From UBA10427 sp003500135 (GTDB lineage: Bacteria; Bacteroidota; Bacteroidia; Cytophagales; Cyclobacteriaceae), in contig CAWZYQ010000032.1 of NCBI GenBank assembly GCA_963966275.1, positions 1-31,745 of the forward strand: 31,745 nt of DNA. Reading direction: 5' to 3'. The position numbers and the translations under genes were made by a program. This document shows, piece by piece, positions 8,653 to 17,871 of the stretch (its first letter is position 1; every line of letters begins with the position of its first letter). The notes below the pieces were generated by a model, which was not told where the DNA came from, searched no databases, and saw only the letters and a program-made list of their open reading frames with translations.

Positions 8653-9972
8653 TTATAGATCAAAAAGGCCAAGGTTCAAACCTTTCAGGGCCTCATTTTT
8701 ATATTGTGTATCTACCAAAACAGAAACATTGTATTTGCTGCCACCATAGGAGATCATTCGTACAGGTACTTGTTCTATTGAGCTAAAAATCCGTGGCACA
8801 ATCCCTTTTATTTCAGCTATCCTGTTACCTACAATACAAATTATGGTCTGCGACCTGTCTATCATGACTTCCCCGAACACATTGAGCTCCTCTACGATTT
8901 CAGATAAATATTTATCATTGTCGATTGTAAGGGAAACAGCCACCTCTGAAGTGGTGATCATGTCAATCGGTGTTTTATATTTTTCGAATACTTCGAAGAC
9001 ACGTCGCAAAAAACCATACGCCAATAACATACGGGTAGATTTGATCCGAATTGCTGTAATGCCATCTTTGGCCGCAATGGCTTTTATTTCTTTCTCTTTT
9101 TCGATTGAACTGATGGTGGTACCGGGAGCATCAGGAGCCATTGTATTTTTTAGCTGCACCTTCACTTTATATTCTTTTACCGGTATTATAGATGAAGGGT
9201 GTAGAATTTTGGCGCCAAAATATGCCAACTCTGATGCTTCATTAAAAGAAAGGTCGGCAATTGGGAATGTCTTATCCACTACCCTGGGATCGTTGTTGTG
9301 CATCCCATCAATATCGGTCCATATTTCAACTTTTTCTGCACTTAATGCAGCGCCGAGCAATGTTGCCGTAAAGTCGCTGCCACCCCGCTTAAGGTTATCG
9401 ATTTGTTTCTCTGAATTCAGACAAATATAGCCCTGGGTAATAAACAGGTTCCCATTTGGATTTTTAGAAATCAGGTCATTTAAACTGACTTTGATATAGT
9501 CAAAATCAGGCTCATCATCTTCATTTATGGCCATAAACTCGAGCGCCGGCAACATCTCGGAGTGAAAATTTTGTTCTTGCAGGTAGTAATGGAACATATG
9601 GGTAGACATAAGTTCCCCTTGTGCCAATAACGCTTTTTCATCGACATCATTAAATTCCTTTTGGATAAGCGATCGCATAAAATCGAAATGTTTGTTGATC
9701 ATTTTGACCGCTCTTGACCTGGAGGGCTCATTTTGATATAATTCATCAACAAACCGAAGATAGTGATCGCAAAGAGATTCGATGATCTTTTTTGCCTCCT
9801 GAAGTTTTTTATTACGCAATTGAAGCCCTATTTCTACCAGGCTATTTGTTGTGCCGGAAAGAGCAGAAAGCACTACGATTTTTGGAAGATCATCGCCCGT
9901 AACGATTTTTGCCACCTTTCTCATACGGTCAGGGCGGCCCACAGATGTGCCGCCAAATTTGAGAATCTTCAT
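8653..9972 (-). CDS. lysC: aspartate kinase, monofunctional
   Basis: The enzyme phosphorylates L-aspartate, the committed step towards lysine, threonine, methionine and diaminopimelate. KFGGTS (5-10) starts the amino-acid-kinase domain. RGGSDFTATLLG (196-207) and WTDIDGMHNNDPR (218-230) are the aspartate- and ATP-binding loops. Residues from about 300 to 439 form the tandem ACT region, where end-product feedback normally acts. No homoserine dehydrogenase is fused, as the protein stops at residue 439. It is 40 bases downstream of ribH. The gene symbol is by function, since paralogues of ThrA or MetL type cannot be separated here. Confidence 0.92.
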   Translation of the reverse strand: MKILKFGGTSVGRPDRMRKVAKIVTGDDLPKIVVLSALSGTTNSLVEIGLQLRNKKLQEAKKIIESLCDHYLRFVDELYQNEPSRSRAVKMINKHFDFMRSLIQKEFNDVDEKALLAQGELMSTHMFHYYLQEQNFHSEMLPALEFMAINEDDEPDFDYIKVSLNDLISKNPNGNLFITQGYICLNSEKQIDNLKRGGSDFTATLLGAALSAEKVEIWTDIDGMHNNDPRVVDKTFPIADLSFNEASELAYFGAKILHPSSIIPVKEYKVKVQLKNTMAPDAPGTTISSIEKEKEIKAIAAKDGITAIRIKSTRMLLAYGFLRRVFEVFEKYKTPIDMITTSEVAVSLTIDNDKYLSEIVEELNVFGEVMIDRSQTIICIVGNRIAEIKGIVPRIFSSIEQVPVRMISYGGSKYNVSVLVDTQYKNEALKGLNLGLFDL

Positions 9973-10012
9973 AATTAAAAAAACTTACTTAGGTTTCAAT
10001 TAGGTTCACGTT

Positions 10013-10489
10013 TTAGAATCCCAGCATTTTAATTGCTGTAATCGCAGCTTCATCACCTTTATTACCGTGTTTTCCTCCTGCCCTGTCAATTGCCTGTTGC
10101 TTTGTACCAGGTGTTAATACGCCGAAAATTACCGGCTTATTGAACTTGAGACCCACATTGGTAATACCCTGAGCCACTGCCTGGCAAATAAATTCAAAGT
10201 GCCTTGTTTCGCCCTGTATTACACAACCCAGGCAAATAACGGCATCAATATCTTTTTTTTCTGCCATCCATTGTGCCGCCAGGGTAAGCTCAAAACTACC
10301 GGGCACCATTTTTTTGATAATATTTTCCCTGCTTGCCCCGTTTTGTATCAATGTTTCCCAGGCCCCTGAATAAAGGGATTCGGTTACATCGCTGTTCCAC
10401 TCAGAAACGATGATGGCAAATTTTCTATCCGCTATCGGAGTGATATTGGCCGAGGTGTATGTGCTTAAGTTTTTTTCTGTTGATGCCAT
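10013..10489 (-). CDS. ribH: 6,7-dimethyl-8-ribityllumazine synthase
   Basis: RibH condenses 5-amino-6-ribitylaminouracil with dihydroxybutanone phosphate, the penultimate step of riboflavin synthesis, and assembles into cytoplasmic pentamers or capsids. The 158-residue protein has the entry strand FAIIVSEWNSDVT (24-36), VPGSFELTL (62-70) and LGCVIQGETRHFEF (87-100). H97 is at the position of the catalytic histidine. The C-terminal GNKGDEAAITAIKML is the usual last helix. A terminator-like hairpin sits 13 to 43 bases upstream of its ATG, so expression may depend on read-through or on a promoter close to the hairpin. No FMN riboswitch is visible. Confidence 0.95.
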   Translation of the reverse strand: MASTEKNLSTYTSANITPIADRKFAIIVSEWNSDVTESLYSGAWETLIQNGASRENIIKKMVPGSFELTLAAQWMAEKKDIDAVICLGCVIQGETRHFEFICQAVAQGITNVGLKFNKPVIFGVLTPGTKQQAIDRAGGKHGNKGDEAAITAIKMLGF

Positions 10490-10501
10490 ATTTTAAAAAT
10501 T

Positions 10502-10532
10502 AAAAAAGGGATAAAGCACTCGGCCTTATCCC
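10502..10532 (-). terminator. terminator-like hairpin between the TPR gene and ribH
   Basis: On the minus strand GGGATAA (10532-10526) pairs with TTATCCC (10514-10508), followed by six T (10507-10502). It lies about 30 bases after the stop of the TPR gene and 13 bases before the ribH start. It can end transcription of the upstream gene, act as an attenuator for ribH, or both. Confidence 0.65.
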
Positions 10533-10561
10533 TCCCCATAAATTTTTTTTATCAATAAGAC

Positions 10562-11272
10562 CTAGCTATCCAGTTTGCCTTTTAATCTGGCCTTATGTTT
10601 TCGCGCAGCATGAATTTCATTTGATTTAGGGTATTTGGAGACCACCGCATCATAACAATTCACTGCATTTTCCAAATCGCCGAATGATTCATAAGCAACA
10701 GCTGCTTTCATCCAGTATTGAGGACTGATATATTCATTGGGCTCGTAACTGGCCGCCTTTTTATAAAATTTAGCTGCCTCGTTCGCATTTCCCTGTTCCA
10801 TATAAGCGTCACCGATTAATGCAAATGCTCGGCCCTGAACAAGTAAATCGTCTGATTTAAACTTTTTCAAATGATCTATGGCCTCTTGGTAATCAGGTTC
10901 CGACTGCCTCATATAAATCACACCAGCATAGTAGTGGGATAAGTTGGCTCCTTCGCTTAGTGGATATTCATCGATTATATCAAGGAAGCCGAAATGGTTG
11001 CCATCTCCTAATAAAGCTTTTTGGAGGCTATCGGCCTCAAAGTAAAATTGTGCCTGGAACATATCGTTCTGGGCCTTTTCATCTTGTTGATTCTTGAAAT
11101 ATTTGTAGCCCAAAGCGCCAACAATTATGAGTGCAATAATACCCCCAATAATAAAAACCTGCTTTTTATTTTTTTCCAGGTACTCTTCACCCTTACTCAA
11201 TCGATCGGCGAGCGCATCAGGATTTTCAAGCAATTCATTTCCCTTGTTGGCTTCTTTTCCTTTTTTAACCAT
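10562..11272 (-). CDS. membrane-anchored TPR protein, YfgM-like
   Basis: A 236-residue protein with a charged cytoplasmic N-terminus (1-37), one transmembrane helix (about 38-57) and a helical C-terminal part with TPR units. Examples are a repeat around ALIGDAYMEQGNANEAAKFY and the final pair ending near residue 225. The architecture resembles YfgM/TPR_21 proteins, which sit at the inner membrane facing the periplasm and accompany the SecYEG/PpiD export machinery. The family link is by architecture only. A TAnnTTTG element lies 23 bases upstream of its ATG, so it may have its own promoter besides transcription from pdhA, which ends 64 bases upstream. Confidence 0.82.
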   Translation of the reverse strand: MVKKGKEANKGNELLENPDALADRLSKGEEYLEKNKKQVFIIGGIIALIIVGALGYKYFKNQQDEKAQNDMFQAQFYFEADSLQKALLGDGNHFGFLDIIDEYPLSEGANLSHYYAGVIYMRQSEPDYQEAIDHLKKFKSDDLLVQGRAFALIGDAYMEQGNANEAAKFYKKAASYEPNEYISPQYWMKAAVAYESFGDLENAVNCYDAVVSKYPKSNEIHAARKHKARLKGKLDS

Positions 11273-11294
11273 GTCGTTCTAAAAATTCAGGGTG

Positions 11295-11302
11295 CAAAAA
11301 TA
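11295..11302 (-). promoter_or_regulatory. candidate -7 element for the YfgM-like TPR gene
   Basis: The minus strand reads TATTTTTG, an exact match to the Bacteroidota -7 consensus TAnnTTTG, 23 bases before the ATG at 11272. The expected -33 position carries only a T-rich tract instead of TTTG, so the promoter is plausible but not certain. Confidence 0.45.
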
Positions 11303-11336
11303 GCGCTTTTTCACATTAAAAAAATGTTCCGGCTGT

Positions 11337-12362
11337 TTATTCCATAATAAATGGATAATCGTCCTGTACATAAACGTCTTTAAATGCTTCTTCAGGATCT
11401 GGCCATGGTGATTCCTCGGCAAACTTCACACTATCTTCCACCACTTTTTTAATTTCCTTATCCATTTCCTCGAGCTCCTCTTCTGTGGCGAATTTATTCT
11501 TTAATAAGGCATCTTTCGTTTGCTCCAGGGGATCGCGTTTCTTGTAGGCTTCAACTTCTTCTTTGGTGCGGTATTTTGCCGGATCAGACATTGAATGCCC
11601 TTTATATCTGTAGGTCCTGAATTCTAATAAATAAGGCCCTTTTCCTTCGCGAACATGTTTGGCTGCTTCAGCTACTGCATTGTGCACGTTTTCAACGCTC
11701 ATCGCATCAACGGGCTGTGACGGCATATCGTATGATTCTCCTAAGGTATACAGTTCGTGAACATTTGACGATCGCTGCACACTGGTCCCCATGGCATAAC
11801 CATTGTTCTCAATAGCAAATATGACGGGTAGTTTGTAGTGCATGGCCAAATTGAATGCTTCATGCAAAGCTCCTTGCCTAGTGGCTCCGTCACCCAAATA
11901 AGTGATACAAAGGTTATCCGTCTTTTTGTACTTTTCTGCAAACGCCAGGCCAATACCTAAAGGTATCTGGCCACCAACAATGCCATGACCTCCGTAAAAA
12001 TGTCTCTCTTTGTCAAACATGTGCATGGATCCCCCTTTCCCTTTCGATATGCCAGTAGCTTTTCCAAATAGTTCGGCCATCACTACATTTGGGCCTGAAC
12101 CCAACGCTAAAGGGTGGGCGTGGTCACGATATGCCGTAATATAACTATCACCTTCTTTTAATGCCGAAACTGCTCCGGCAGCACAGGCTTCCTGGCCGAT
12201 ATACAAATGGCAGAAACCTCTTATCTTTTGCCTTCCATACAACTGCCCTGCCTTTTCTTCAAACCGGCGCATTAACAAAATGCTCTTGTGCCAGTTCAAA
12301 TAGGTCTCTTTTGAAAATTGTGTTTTTTTCGAAGATGTTTTCTTTTCTTTTGCGCTTGCCAT
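11337..12362 (-). CDS. pdhA: pyruvate dehydrogenase E1 component, alpha subunit
   Basis: E1 alpha binds thiamine diphosphate and decarboxylates pyruvate within the pyruvate dehydrogenase complex. Counting from the ATG at 12362 the protein is 341 residues. The frame is open to 12455 but those 31 residues do not resemble the family. Key motifs are RGFCHLYIGQEA (48-59), the GHGIVGGQIPLG loop (125-136) and the thiamine diphosphate motif that starts GDGATRQG (157-164) and ends ENNGY (185-189). A loop YRYKGHSMSDPAKYR follows. The first 15 residues are a Lys/Ser-rich tail. The beta subunit and E2 are not encoded in this window, so the complex is split over the chromosome. The gene diverges from recF. 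Confidence 0.93.
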   Translation of the reverse strand: MASAKEKKTSSKKTQFSKETYLNWHKSILLMRRFEEKAGQLYGRQKIRGFCHLYIGQEACAAGAVSALKEGDSYITAYRDHAHPLALGSGPNVVMAELFGKATGISKGKGGSMHMFDKERHFYGGHGIVGGQIPLGIGLAFAEKYKKTDNLCITYLGDGATRQGALHEAFNLAMHYKLPVIFAIENNGYAMGTSVQRSSNVHELYTLGESYDMPSQPVDAMSVENVHNAVAEAAKHVREGKGPYLLEFRTYRYKGHSMSDPAKYRTKEEVEAYKKRDPLEQTKDALLKNKFATEEELEEMDKEIKKVVEDSVKFAEESPWPDPEEAFKDVYVQDDYPFIME

Positions 12363-12382
12363 CTTGTCTATCGTTAAAATCT

Positions 12383-12390
12383 TATTTTTG
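12383..12390 (+). promoter_or_regulatory. candidate -7 element for recF
   Basis: TATTTTTG matches TAnnTTTG exactly, about 80 bases before the recF start, inside the 5' region of divergent pdhA. A CTTG 16 bases upstream could serve as a weak -33 element, slightly closer than usual. The long distance to the gene lowers confidence. Confidence 0.3.
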
Positions 12391-12470
12391 CAATGCCAAT
12401 TGATAAGCCGATGCGTCCAGGCTTTATTTTGACCTGCGAAATTAAATAAAATCATTCAACAAAGAAATTA

Positions 12471-13589
12471 ATGTTCCTTGAAAATATCTATTTGAACAAT
12501 TTTAAAAACTATTCGGAAGTATCATTAACATTTTCTGAGGGCATCAATTCTCTGGTGGGAAAAAACGGAAGCGGTAAAACCAACCTGCTCGATGCGATTT
12601 ATTATCTGTGTTTTACCAAGAGCGCCTTTAATGCAATAGATATTCAGAACATACGGCATGAACAGCCTTATTTTGCAATTCGCGGTCGAATGAAAAAACA
12701 TGAACATGATTATGCTGTGTCGTGCAGTTTGAAAACTGGTCATAAAAAGCGGTTGAAACTAAACAATAAAGATCTGGACCGTGCCAGTGAACTGATAGGC
12801 CTGTTTCCGGCAGTATTGATAGCTCCCAATGACGGTAGCATTATTACTGAAGGCAGTGAAATGCGACGTAAATTTTTTGACGGCATGATGTGTCAGCTTT
12901 CGAGGACTTACCTGCAAAATTTGGTGCACTATAATCATACACTCAAGCAAAGAAACACCCTGTTGAAATTGTTGGCAGAAAACAGTAACCCGGATGCTGA
13001 TTTGCTGGATACCTACGATGTACAAATGATTGTTAAAGGCACTCAGATCTATCACCATAGGAAAAACTTCATTGAGAAGTTTACTCATTTACTTAACAAA
13101 CACTACGATTTTATTTCAAGTGAAAAAGAGCACGTCTCCTGTAAGTACAAATCTGACCTGGATCAAAATGAATTTAAATTGCTGCTAAGGGAAAGTCGAA
13201 ATAGGGATGTATCCCTTCAACGAACCTCCAGGGGCATCCATCGTGATGACGTGATATTTGAAATAGATAACTACGCATTGAAAAAATTCGGATCGCAGGG
13301 CCAGCAGAAGTCTTTTTTGATAGCTTTGAAACTTGCCCAGTTCGATATAATGGAGCAGGACACCAATACTAAGCCAATACTGATGCTCGACGATATTTTT
13401 GATAAACTGGACGACGACCGAATAGGGAAACTTCTCAAACTGATTGATGACCACTTCTTTGGCCAGGTATTCATTACTGATGCCCGTCCTGAGCGAACCA
13501 TGCAGTTTTTAAACAGAGTTGAGAGCCCGAAGAAAATATTTGAAATTGAAGATGGTTTCGTAATAAGAGAAAGAAGCTATGAAAGCTAA
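12471..13589 (+). CDS. recF: DNA replication and repair protein RecF
   Basis: RecF is an SMC-like ATPase that acts with RecO and RecR to load RecA at gaps and stalled forks. The 372-residue protein has Walker A GKNGSGKT (30-37), the ABC-type signature GSQGQQKS (274-281) and Walker B ILMLDDIFDKLD (303-314). It has the usual N-terminal opening with LNNFKNYSE. It is followed after 72 bases by the DciA/DUF721 gene, a common pairing of replication-associated genes. In many bacteria recF is next to dnaA-dnaN, but neither is in this window. Confidence 0.96.
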   Translation: MFLENIYLNNFKNYSEVSLTFSEGINSLVGKNGSGKTNLLDAIYYLCFTKSAFNAIDIQNIRHEQPYFAIRGRMKKHEHDYAVSCSLKTGHKKRLKLNNKDLDRASELIGLFPAVLIAPNDGSIITEGSEMRRKFFDGMMCQLSRTYLQNLVHYNHTLKQRNTLLKLLAENSNPDADLLDTYDVQMIVKGTQIYHHRKNFIEKFTHLLNKHYDFISSEKEHVSCKYKSDLDQNEFKLLLRESRNRDVSLQRTSRGIHRDDVIFEIDNYALKKFGSQGQQKSFLIALKLAQFDIMEQDTNTKPILMLDDIFDKLDDDRIGKLLKLIDDHFFGQVFITDARPERTMQFLNRVESPKKIFEIEDGFVIRERSYES

Positions 13590-13661
13590 TCGCCCCAAAT
13601 CAAATTTATTCGAAAATGGGTGGTTATTATCGCTGTGGAATATTGTACATTTACCAATTAA

Positions 13662-13988
13662 ATGCTTTCTAATATGGCCTATCGCAAAAAAGATGACAAA
13701 AGGGAAGAACGCGCAACCCCGCTAAAAGAAGCTTTTAATAAGCTATTGCATAGCTATGAAATCAAAGACAAATACGAAGCCAACAAGCTCGTGTTGTCGT
13801 GGAAAGAACTAATGGGCCCCACTATTGCCAACCGAACCGAAAAAATATATTTACTCGACCACACTTTGCATATAAAATTGTCGTCTCCCCACCTCAGGCA
13901 GGAAATGTTGATGTCGAAACAACGTGTACTGGATATCATTGCTGAAAAGTTTGGAAATGACCTGGTAAAAGATATCAGGTTTTACTGA
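13662..13988 (+). CDS. DUF721 (DciA-like) protein
   Basis: A 108-residue protein of the DUF721 family. The core WKELMGPTIANRTEKIYLLDHTLHIKLSSPHLRQEM is the typical KH-like fold, with strands ending in a helix and then IIAEKFG and VKDIRFY. DciA proteins help load the replicative helicase in bacteria that lack DnaC or DnaI, and the short family members found in Bacteroidota are presumed to have a related role. Translation may start at the second ATG (13674), giving MAYRKKDD, which looks more like homologues. It lies downstream of recF and is convergent with polA, with only 8 bases between them. Confidence 0.85.
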   Translation: MLSNMAYRKKDDKREERATPLKEAFNKLLHSYEIKDKYEANKLVLSWKELMGPTIANRTEKIYLLDHTLHIKLSSPHLRQEMLMSKQRVLDIIAEKFGNDLVKDIRFY

Positions 13989-13996
13989 TCCCTACA

Positions 13997-16795
13997 CTAG
14001 TGTGCCTGCAACCAGTTTTCACCGAAACCAACACCTATTTCCATTGGCACTTCTAATTCAATTGCTGTTTTCATGAAATGTGGAATTTTTTCTTCCATCA
14101 ATTCCTTTTCACTCTTGTGCACATCAAATACCAATTCATCATGCACCTGAAGTATCATCTTCGATTTCAGTTTTTCTTTCTGCATCCATATATCGATATC
14201 GATCATGGCTTTTTTGATCATATCGGCGGCACTGCCCTGAATAGGTGCGTTTATAGCATTTCTTTCTGCAAAACCCCGCATAGTCGCATTTTTTGAATTG
14301 ATATCCCTCAAAAATCTCTTTCGCCCCATAATGGTTTCCACATATTCATTTTCTTTGGCTTCATTGATCACACGGTCCATGTATTTTTTTACCGAAGGAA
14401 ACTCGGCAAAATATGCTTCAATGATATCTGCTGCTTCCTTTCGCGGTATGGCCAGTCTCTGTGATAAACCAAATGCTGAAATCCCATAGATAATGCCGAA
14501 ATTGGCCGTTTTAGCCTTGCGGCGCATATCATCATCTACTTTATCCAATGGTACTTTGAAAATTTTTGAAGCGGTAGTAGCATGAATATCACGCCCCTTT
14601 TTAAATGCTTCGATCATGTCTTTATCTCCGGAAAAATCGGCCATGATCCGTAGTTCAATCTGGGAATAATCCGCCGCCATTAGAATAAAATCATCATTCC
14701 TTGGAACAAATGCTGTTCGGATCTCCCTACCTTTGTCTGTACGGATCGGGATATTCTGAAGGTTTGGGTTTGTACTGCTCAACCTTCCCGTTGCTGCTAC
14801 TGCCTGGTTATATGAAGTATGTATGCGGCCATCATTTTTGCTGATCAACGCAGGTAAAGCATCCACATAGGTAGATTTTAGTTTTTTAAGTTGTCGAAAA
14901 TCGAGGATTTTCTGGGCAATATCATGATCTGAAGCCAGATCGGCCAAAATCTCTTCTCCGGTGGCATATTGCCCGGTCCGGGTCTTCTTTGGCTTTTCCA
15001 CCAGTTTCAAATTGTCAAATAAGACCTCACCCAGTTGTTTGGGGGATGCAATGTTGAACTCCTGACCCGCTATTTCATAAATTTCTTTCTCAATTTTACC
15101 ACTTTCCTCTTCCAGCTCTTTTGAAAGTTCGGCCAGCCTTTCTTTGTCGACTTTTACACCTTCATATTCCATTCTGGCCAAAACCGGAACTAGTGGCATT
15201 TCCAATTCATGAAATAGCTTCTCCAAACCTTTTTCCTTAATAATCGGAGCAAACTTTTCTTTGAGTTGGTTGGTGATGTCAGCATCTTCGCCGGCGTATT
15301 CAACTATTTTTTCGGCAGGCACATCGCGCATATTGCCTTGTTTTGCGCCCTTTTTCCCAATAAGTGTTTCAATGGATACCGGTAGGTAGTTCAGGTAATT
15401 TTCAGCCATTATATCCATGCCATGGCGTGTTTCCGGATCAAACAGGTAATGAGCGAGCATGGTGTCAAACAATTCACCATGTACTTCTATGCCGTAATTC
15501 ATAAGCACCATGATATCGTACTTAATATTCTGACCGGTTTTACCAATTTTATCATTTTCAAAAACCGGTTTCAGAGGCTTTAACTTTTTTTGAGTCTCTT
15601 TTTCATCAGCAGGACAGGGAATATAATATGCTTCTCCTTCCGAATACGAAATCGCGACACCAACCAGTTCAGCTTCCCTGGCACTTAGTGATGTAGTTTC
15701 CGTATCGAAACAAAAAGAAGGTTGTTTCCCCAGATATTTTGCCAGTCTTTCTACCTCAGAAACACTATCTACCAAATGATAAGTATGCACAGTATTAAAA
15801 AGGTTTCTCTTGTCGGGTTCAATTTCTTCTACCGGACTTTCCTCATCTGATTTTGCGCCCGAATCGAACATTGAAAGTTGAGAATCTTCCGGTCGTACGA
15901 TCTTTTCGGCTGTTCCGAAAACACGTTTAGCCACTGTACGGAATTCCAGTTCACCAAATATGTTTTTCAAAGCTTCCTCGTCAAAATCTGTGTATTCCAG
16001 ATCTTTCTCATTGAAATCAATTGGAACTTCCGTATTAATTGTGGCGAGCTCTTTCGATAAAATCCCCTGTTTTCCAAATTCCTCAACACGCTCTTTCTGT
16101 TTCCCCTTTAATTTATCCGTGTTCTTGACAAGATTCTCAATTGATCCAAACTCCTTTAGAAATTTGACGGCAGTTTTAGCGCCCACCCCTGGAATACCGG
16201 GAATGTTATCCACACTATCCCCCTGTAAGCCAAGGATATCACGCACCTGGTCTACATTTTCAATATCGAATTTTTTTAATACTTCCGGTATGCCCAATAT
16301 ATCGACCGCGTTGCCCATATAAGCTGGTTTGTAGAGAAATATTTTTTCCTCAACCAGCTGGGCATAGTCCTTATCAGGCGTCATCATATAGACAGTATAG
16401 CCACATTTAGCTGCCTTTTTAGCCAATGTACCAATGATATCATCAGCTTCATAGCCGTCCAGTTCGAGCACCGGAATATTAAACGCTTTGACCAGTTCTT
16501 TTACTTTTGGAGTGGCAAAAAGGATATCCTCAGGAGTTTCCTGTCTTTGGGCTTTATAATCTTCATATTTTTCGTGCCTGAAGGTAGGCGCATGTGTATC
16601 GAATGCCACTGCTATATGGCTGGGATTTTCTTTATTAAGGATTTCGAGCAATGAATTGGTAAAGCCCAGCACAGCGCCAGTATTTTGACCTTTTGAATTA
16701 ATGCGTGGGTTTTTGCTAAAGGCAAAATGCGCCCGGTAGATCAACGCCATGGCGTCGAGTAAAAAAAGCTTCTTCTCGTTTTTGGACATACTCAA
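13997..16795 (-). CDS. polA: DNA polymerase I
   Basis: This 932-residue enzyme has all three Pol I activities by motif. The 5'-3' nuclease domain (about 1-300) includes LDGYEADDIIGTLAKK and the helix-hairpin GDSVDNIPGIPGVGAKTA. The 3'-5' exonuclease domain keeps CFDTETTS (D364, E366), GQNIKYD and YAGEDAD, so proofreading looks intact, unlike in many Pol I proteins. The polymerase domain has motif A ADYSQIELR (D709), motif B with RRKAKTANFGIIYG, and motif C QVHDELVFD (D886). Its role is Okazaki fragment maturation and repair synthesis. M3 is an equally possible start. It follows the M28 peptidase gene by 62 bases and is the last gene of the leftward cysS unit. Confidence 0.97.
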   Translation of the reverse strand: MSMSKNEKKLFLLDAMALIYRAHFAFSKNPRINSKGQNTGAVLGFTNSLLEILNKENPSHIAVAFDTHAPTFRHEKYEDYKAQRQETPEDILFATPKVKELVKAFNIPVLELDGYEADDIIGTLAKKAAKCGYTVYMMTPDKDYAQLVEEKIFLYKPAYMGNAVDILGIPEVLKKFDIENVDQVRDILGLQGDSVDNIPGIPGVGAKTAVKFLKEFGSIENLVKNTDKLKGKQKERVEEFGKQGILSKELATINTEVPIDFNEKDLEYTDFDEEALKNIFGELEFRTVAKRVFGTAEKIVRPEDSQLSMFDSGAKSDEESPVEEIEPDKRNLFNTVHTYHLVDSVSEVERLAKYLGKQPSFCFDTETTSLSAREAELVGVAISYSEGEAYYIPCPADEKETQKKLKPLKPVFENDKIGKTGQNIKYDIMVLMNYGIEVHGELFDTMLAHYLFDPETRHGMDIMAENYLNYLPVSIETLIGKKGAKQGNMRDVPAEKIVEYAGEDADITNQLKEKFAPIIKEKGLEKLFHELEMPLVPVLARMEYEGVKVDKERLAELSKELEEESGKIEKEIYEIAGQEFNIASPKQLGEVLFDNLKLVEKPKKTRTGQYATGEEILADLASDHDIAQKILDFRQLKKLKSTYVDALPALISKNDGRIHTSYNQAVAATGRLSSTNPNLQNIPIRTDKGREIRTAFVPRNDDFILMAADYSQIELRIMADFSGDKDMIEAFKKGRDIHATTASKIFKVPLDKVDDDMRRKAKTANFGIIYGISAFGLSQRLAIPRKEAADIIEAYFAEFPSVKKYMDRVINEAKENEYVETIMGRKRFLRDINSKNATMRGFAERNAINAPIQGSAADMIKKAMIDIDIWMQKEKLKSKMILQVHDELVFDVHKSEKELMEEKIPHFMKTAIELEVPMEIGVGFGENWLQAH

Positions 16796-16857
16796 TGTAT
16801 AATTTCGAAAGGAAACCTGAAATTAATGGATTAATAAGGAAAAGAAAACAAATATTC

Positions 16858-17868
16858 TTATTCGTGATAGAGTAGGTATAAAAGTGTTTCGCCAACGGCC
16901 TGGAGAGTGTATTTATCAATGATATCCATATCATCCTGGTGTGTATGATGATAATTGCCAAAATAATAATGTTTAGAATTAGGATCGTACTCTACTATGT
17001 TGATCATAGGTATTTTGGCGTCACGGTTTACGAAAATATGGTCATCCATTATACCCGGGCTATTTTCTCGAATAAAGTAACCGTCGTATCCAAGATCACG
17101 CGCCTTTTTCCATACCTTTTTTACCACTTTTGGCGCATATTGCATCGATCCTCCTTCCTGGTAAAATCGTGCATTTTTTCCTCCTACCATATCAAGTAAA
17201 ATGCCATAGTAAGCATTATAACCTGGTTCATGCGGGTTTTTGGCCCAGTACTGAGAACCCAGGCACCACCAGATCTGCATTCTTCCATTCTTCAGTGGCG
17301 GCTGATCAATATCTTCATGCTCACCATAATCCTCTCCATCAAAAAGAATGAGATCAACACCTACCTCTGGCTTTTTATTGCTGGCAAAATTTCGTGCAAT
17401 TTCGAGAAGAACTGCCACTCCACTAGCTCCGTCATTGGCGCCTAATATCGGTTCATCCCGATCAACGGTATCTTTATCTGCATATGGGCGTGTGTCCCAA
17501 TGGGCTGCCAACAGAATTCTTTTGGGATTTTCTGAATTGTAGCTCGCAATAATATTGCGTAGTTGGAGCAGGGTACCATCGTAAGCCGTTTCATTAAATA
17601 CCTGCTGCTCAACATTAGCCCCGTATGATTTAAGCTGCTTCACAAGGTAGTCGCCACATTGATGGTGCGCAGCCGTATTGGGCACCCTCGGCCCGAAATC
17701 CACCTGTTTTTGTATAAAGTTGTAGGCAGAATCGCTGTTGAACGAAGGCACAGTGATAGAATGTTGAACCTTTATCGATCGGCTGGTATCCACCTTTTTG
17801 GACTCCGGACTGCAGCCCCCCAAAACAACAAACGATATGTATAGTAGCAGCGAGTAGAATTGTTTCAT
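16858..17868 (-). CDS. M28-family lipoprotein, glutaminyl-peptide cyclotransferase-like
   Basis: A 336-residue exported protein with a lipobox (VLGGC, acylated Cys19). The zinc-hydrolase domain has HWDTRPYADKD (123-133), GANDGASG (143-150, ligand D146), LFDGEDYGEH (175-184, ligand E179), IMDDHIF (273-279) and HHTHQDDMD (307-315, ligand H308). This pattern, especially the DDH and WCLGSQYW segments, matches the glutaminyl cyclases of the M28 clan better than aminopeptidases. Such enzymes form N-terminal pyroglutamate on exported proteins. In Bacteroidota many lipoproteins and SusC/D-like proteins begin with Gln after signal cleavage, which would suit that role. The start lies 3 bases after the cysS stop codon, so the two are cotranscribed. 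Confidence 0.87.
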   Translation of the reverse strand: MKQFYSLLLYISFVVLGGCSPESKKVDTSRSIKVQHSITVPSFNSDSAYNFIQKQVDFGPRVPNTAAHHQCGDYLVKQLKSYGANVEQQVFNETAYDGTLLQLRNIIASYNSENPKRILLAAHWDTRPYADKDTVDRDEPILGANDGASGVAVLLEIARNFASNKKPEVGVDLILFDGEDYGEHEDIDQPPLKNGRMQIWWCLGSQYWAKNPHEPGYNAYYGILLDMVGGKNARFYQEGGSMQYAPKVVKKVWKKARDLGYDGYFIRENSPGIMDDHIFVNRDAKIPMINIVEYDPNSKHYYFGNYHHTHQDDMDIIDKYTLQAVGETLLYLLYHE

Positions 17869-17871
17869 ACA

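Noticed and set aside
10490..10561. FMN riboswitch in front of ribH
   Set aside because: The region is only about 70 bases, with one simple hairpin. The conserved multi-helix FMN aptamer sequence elements are absent.
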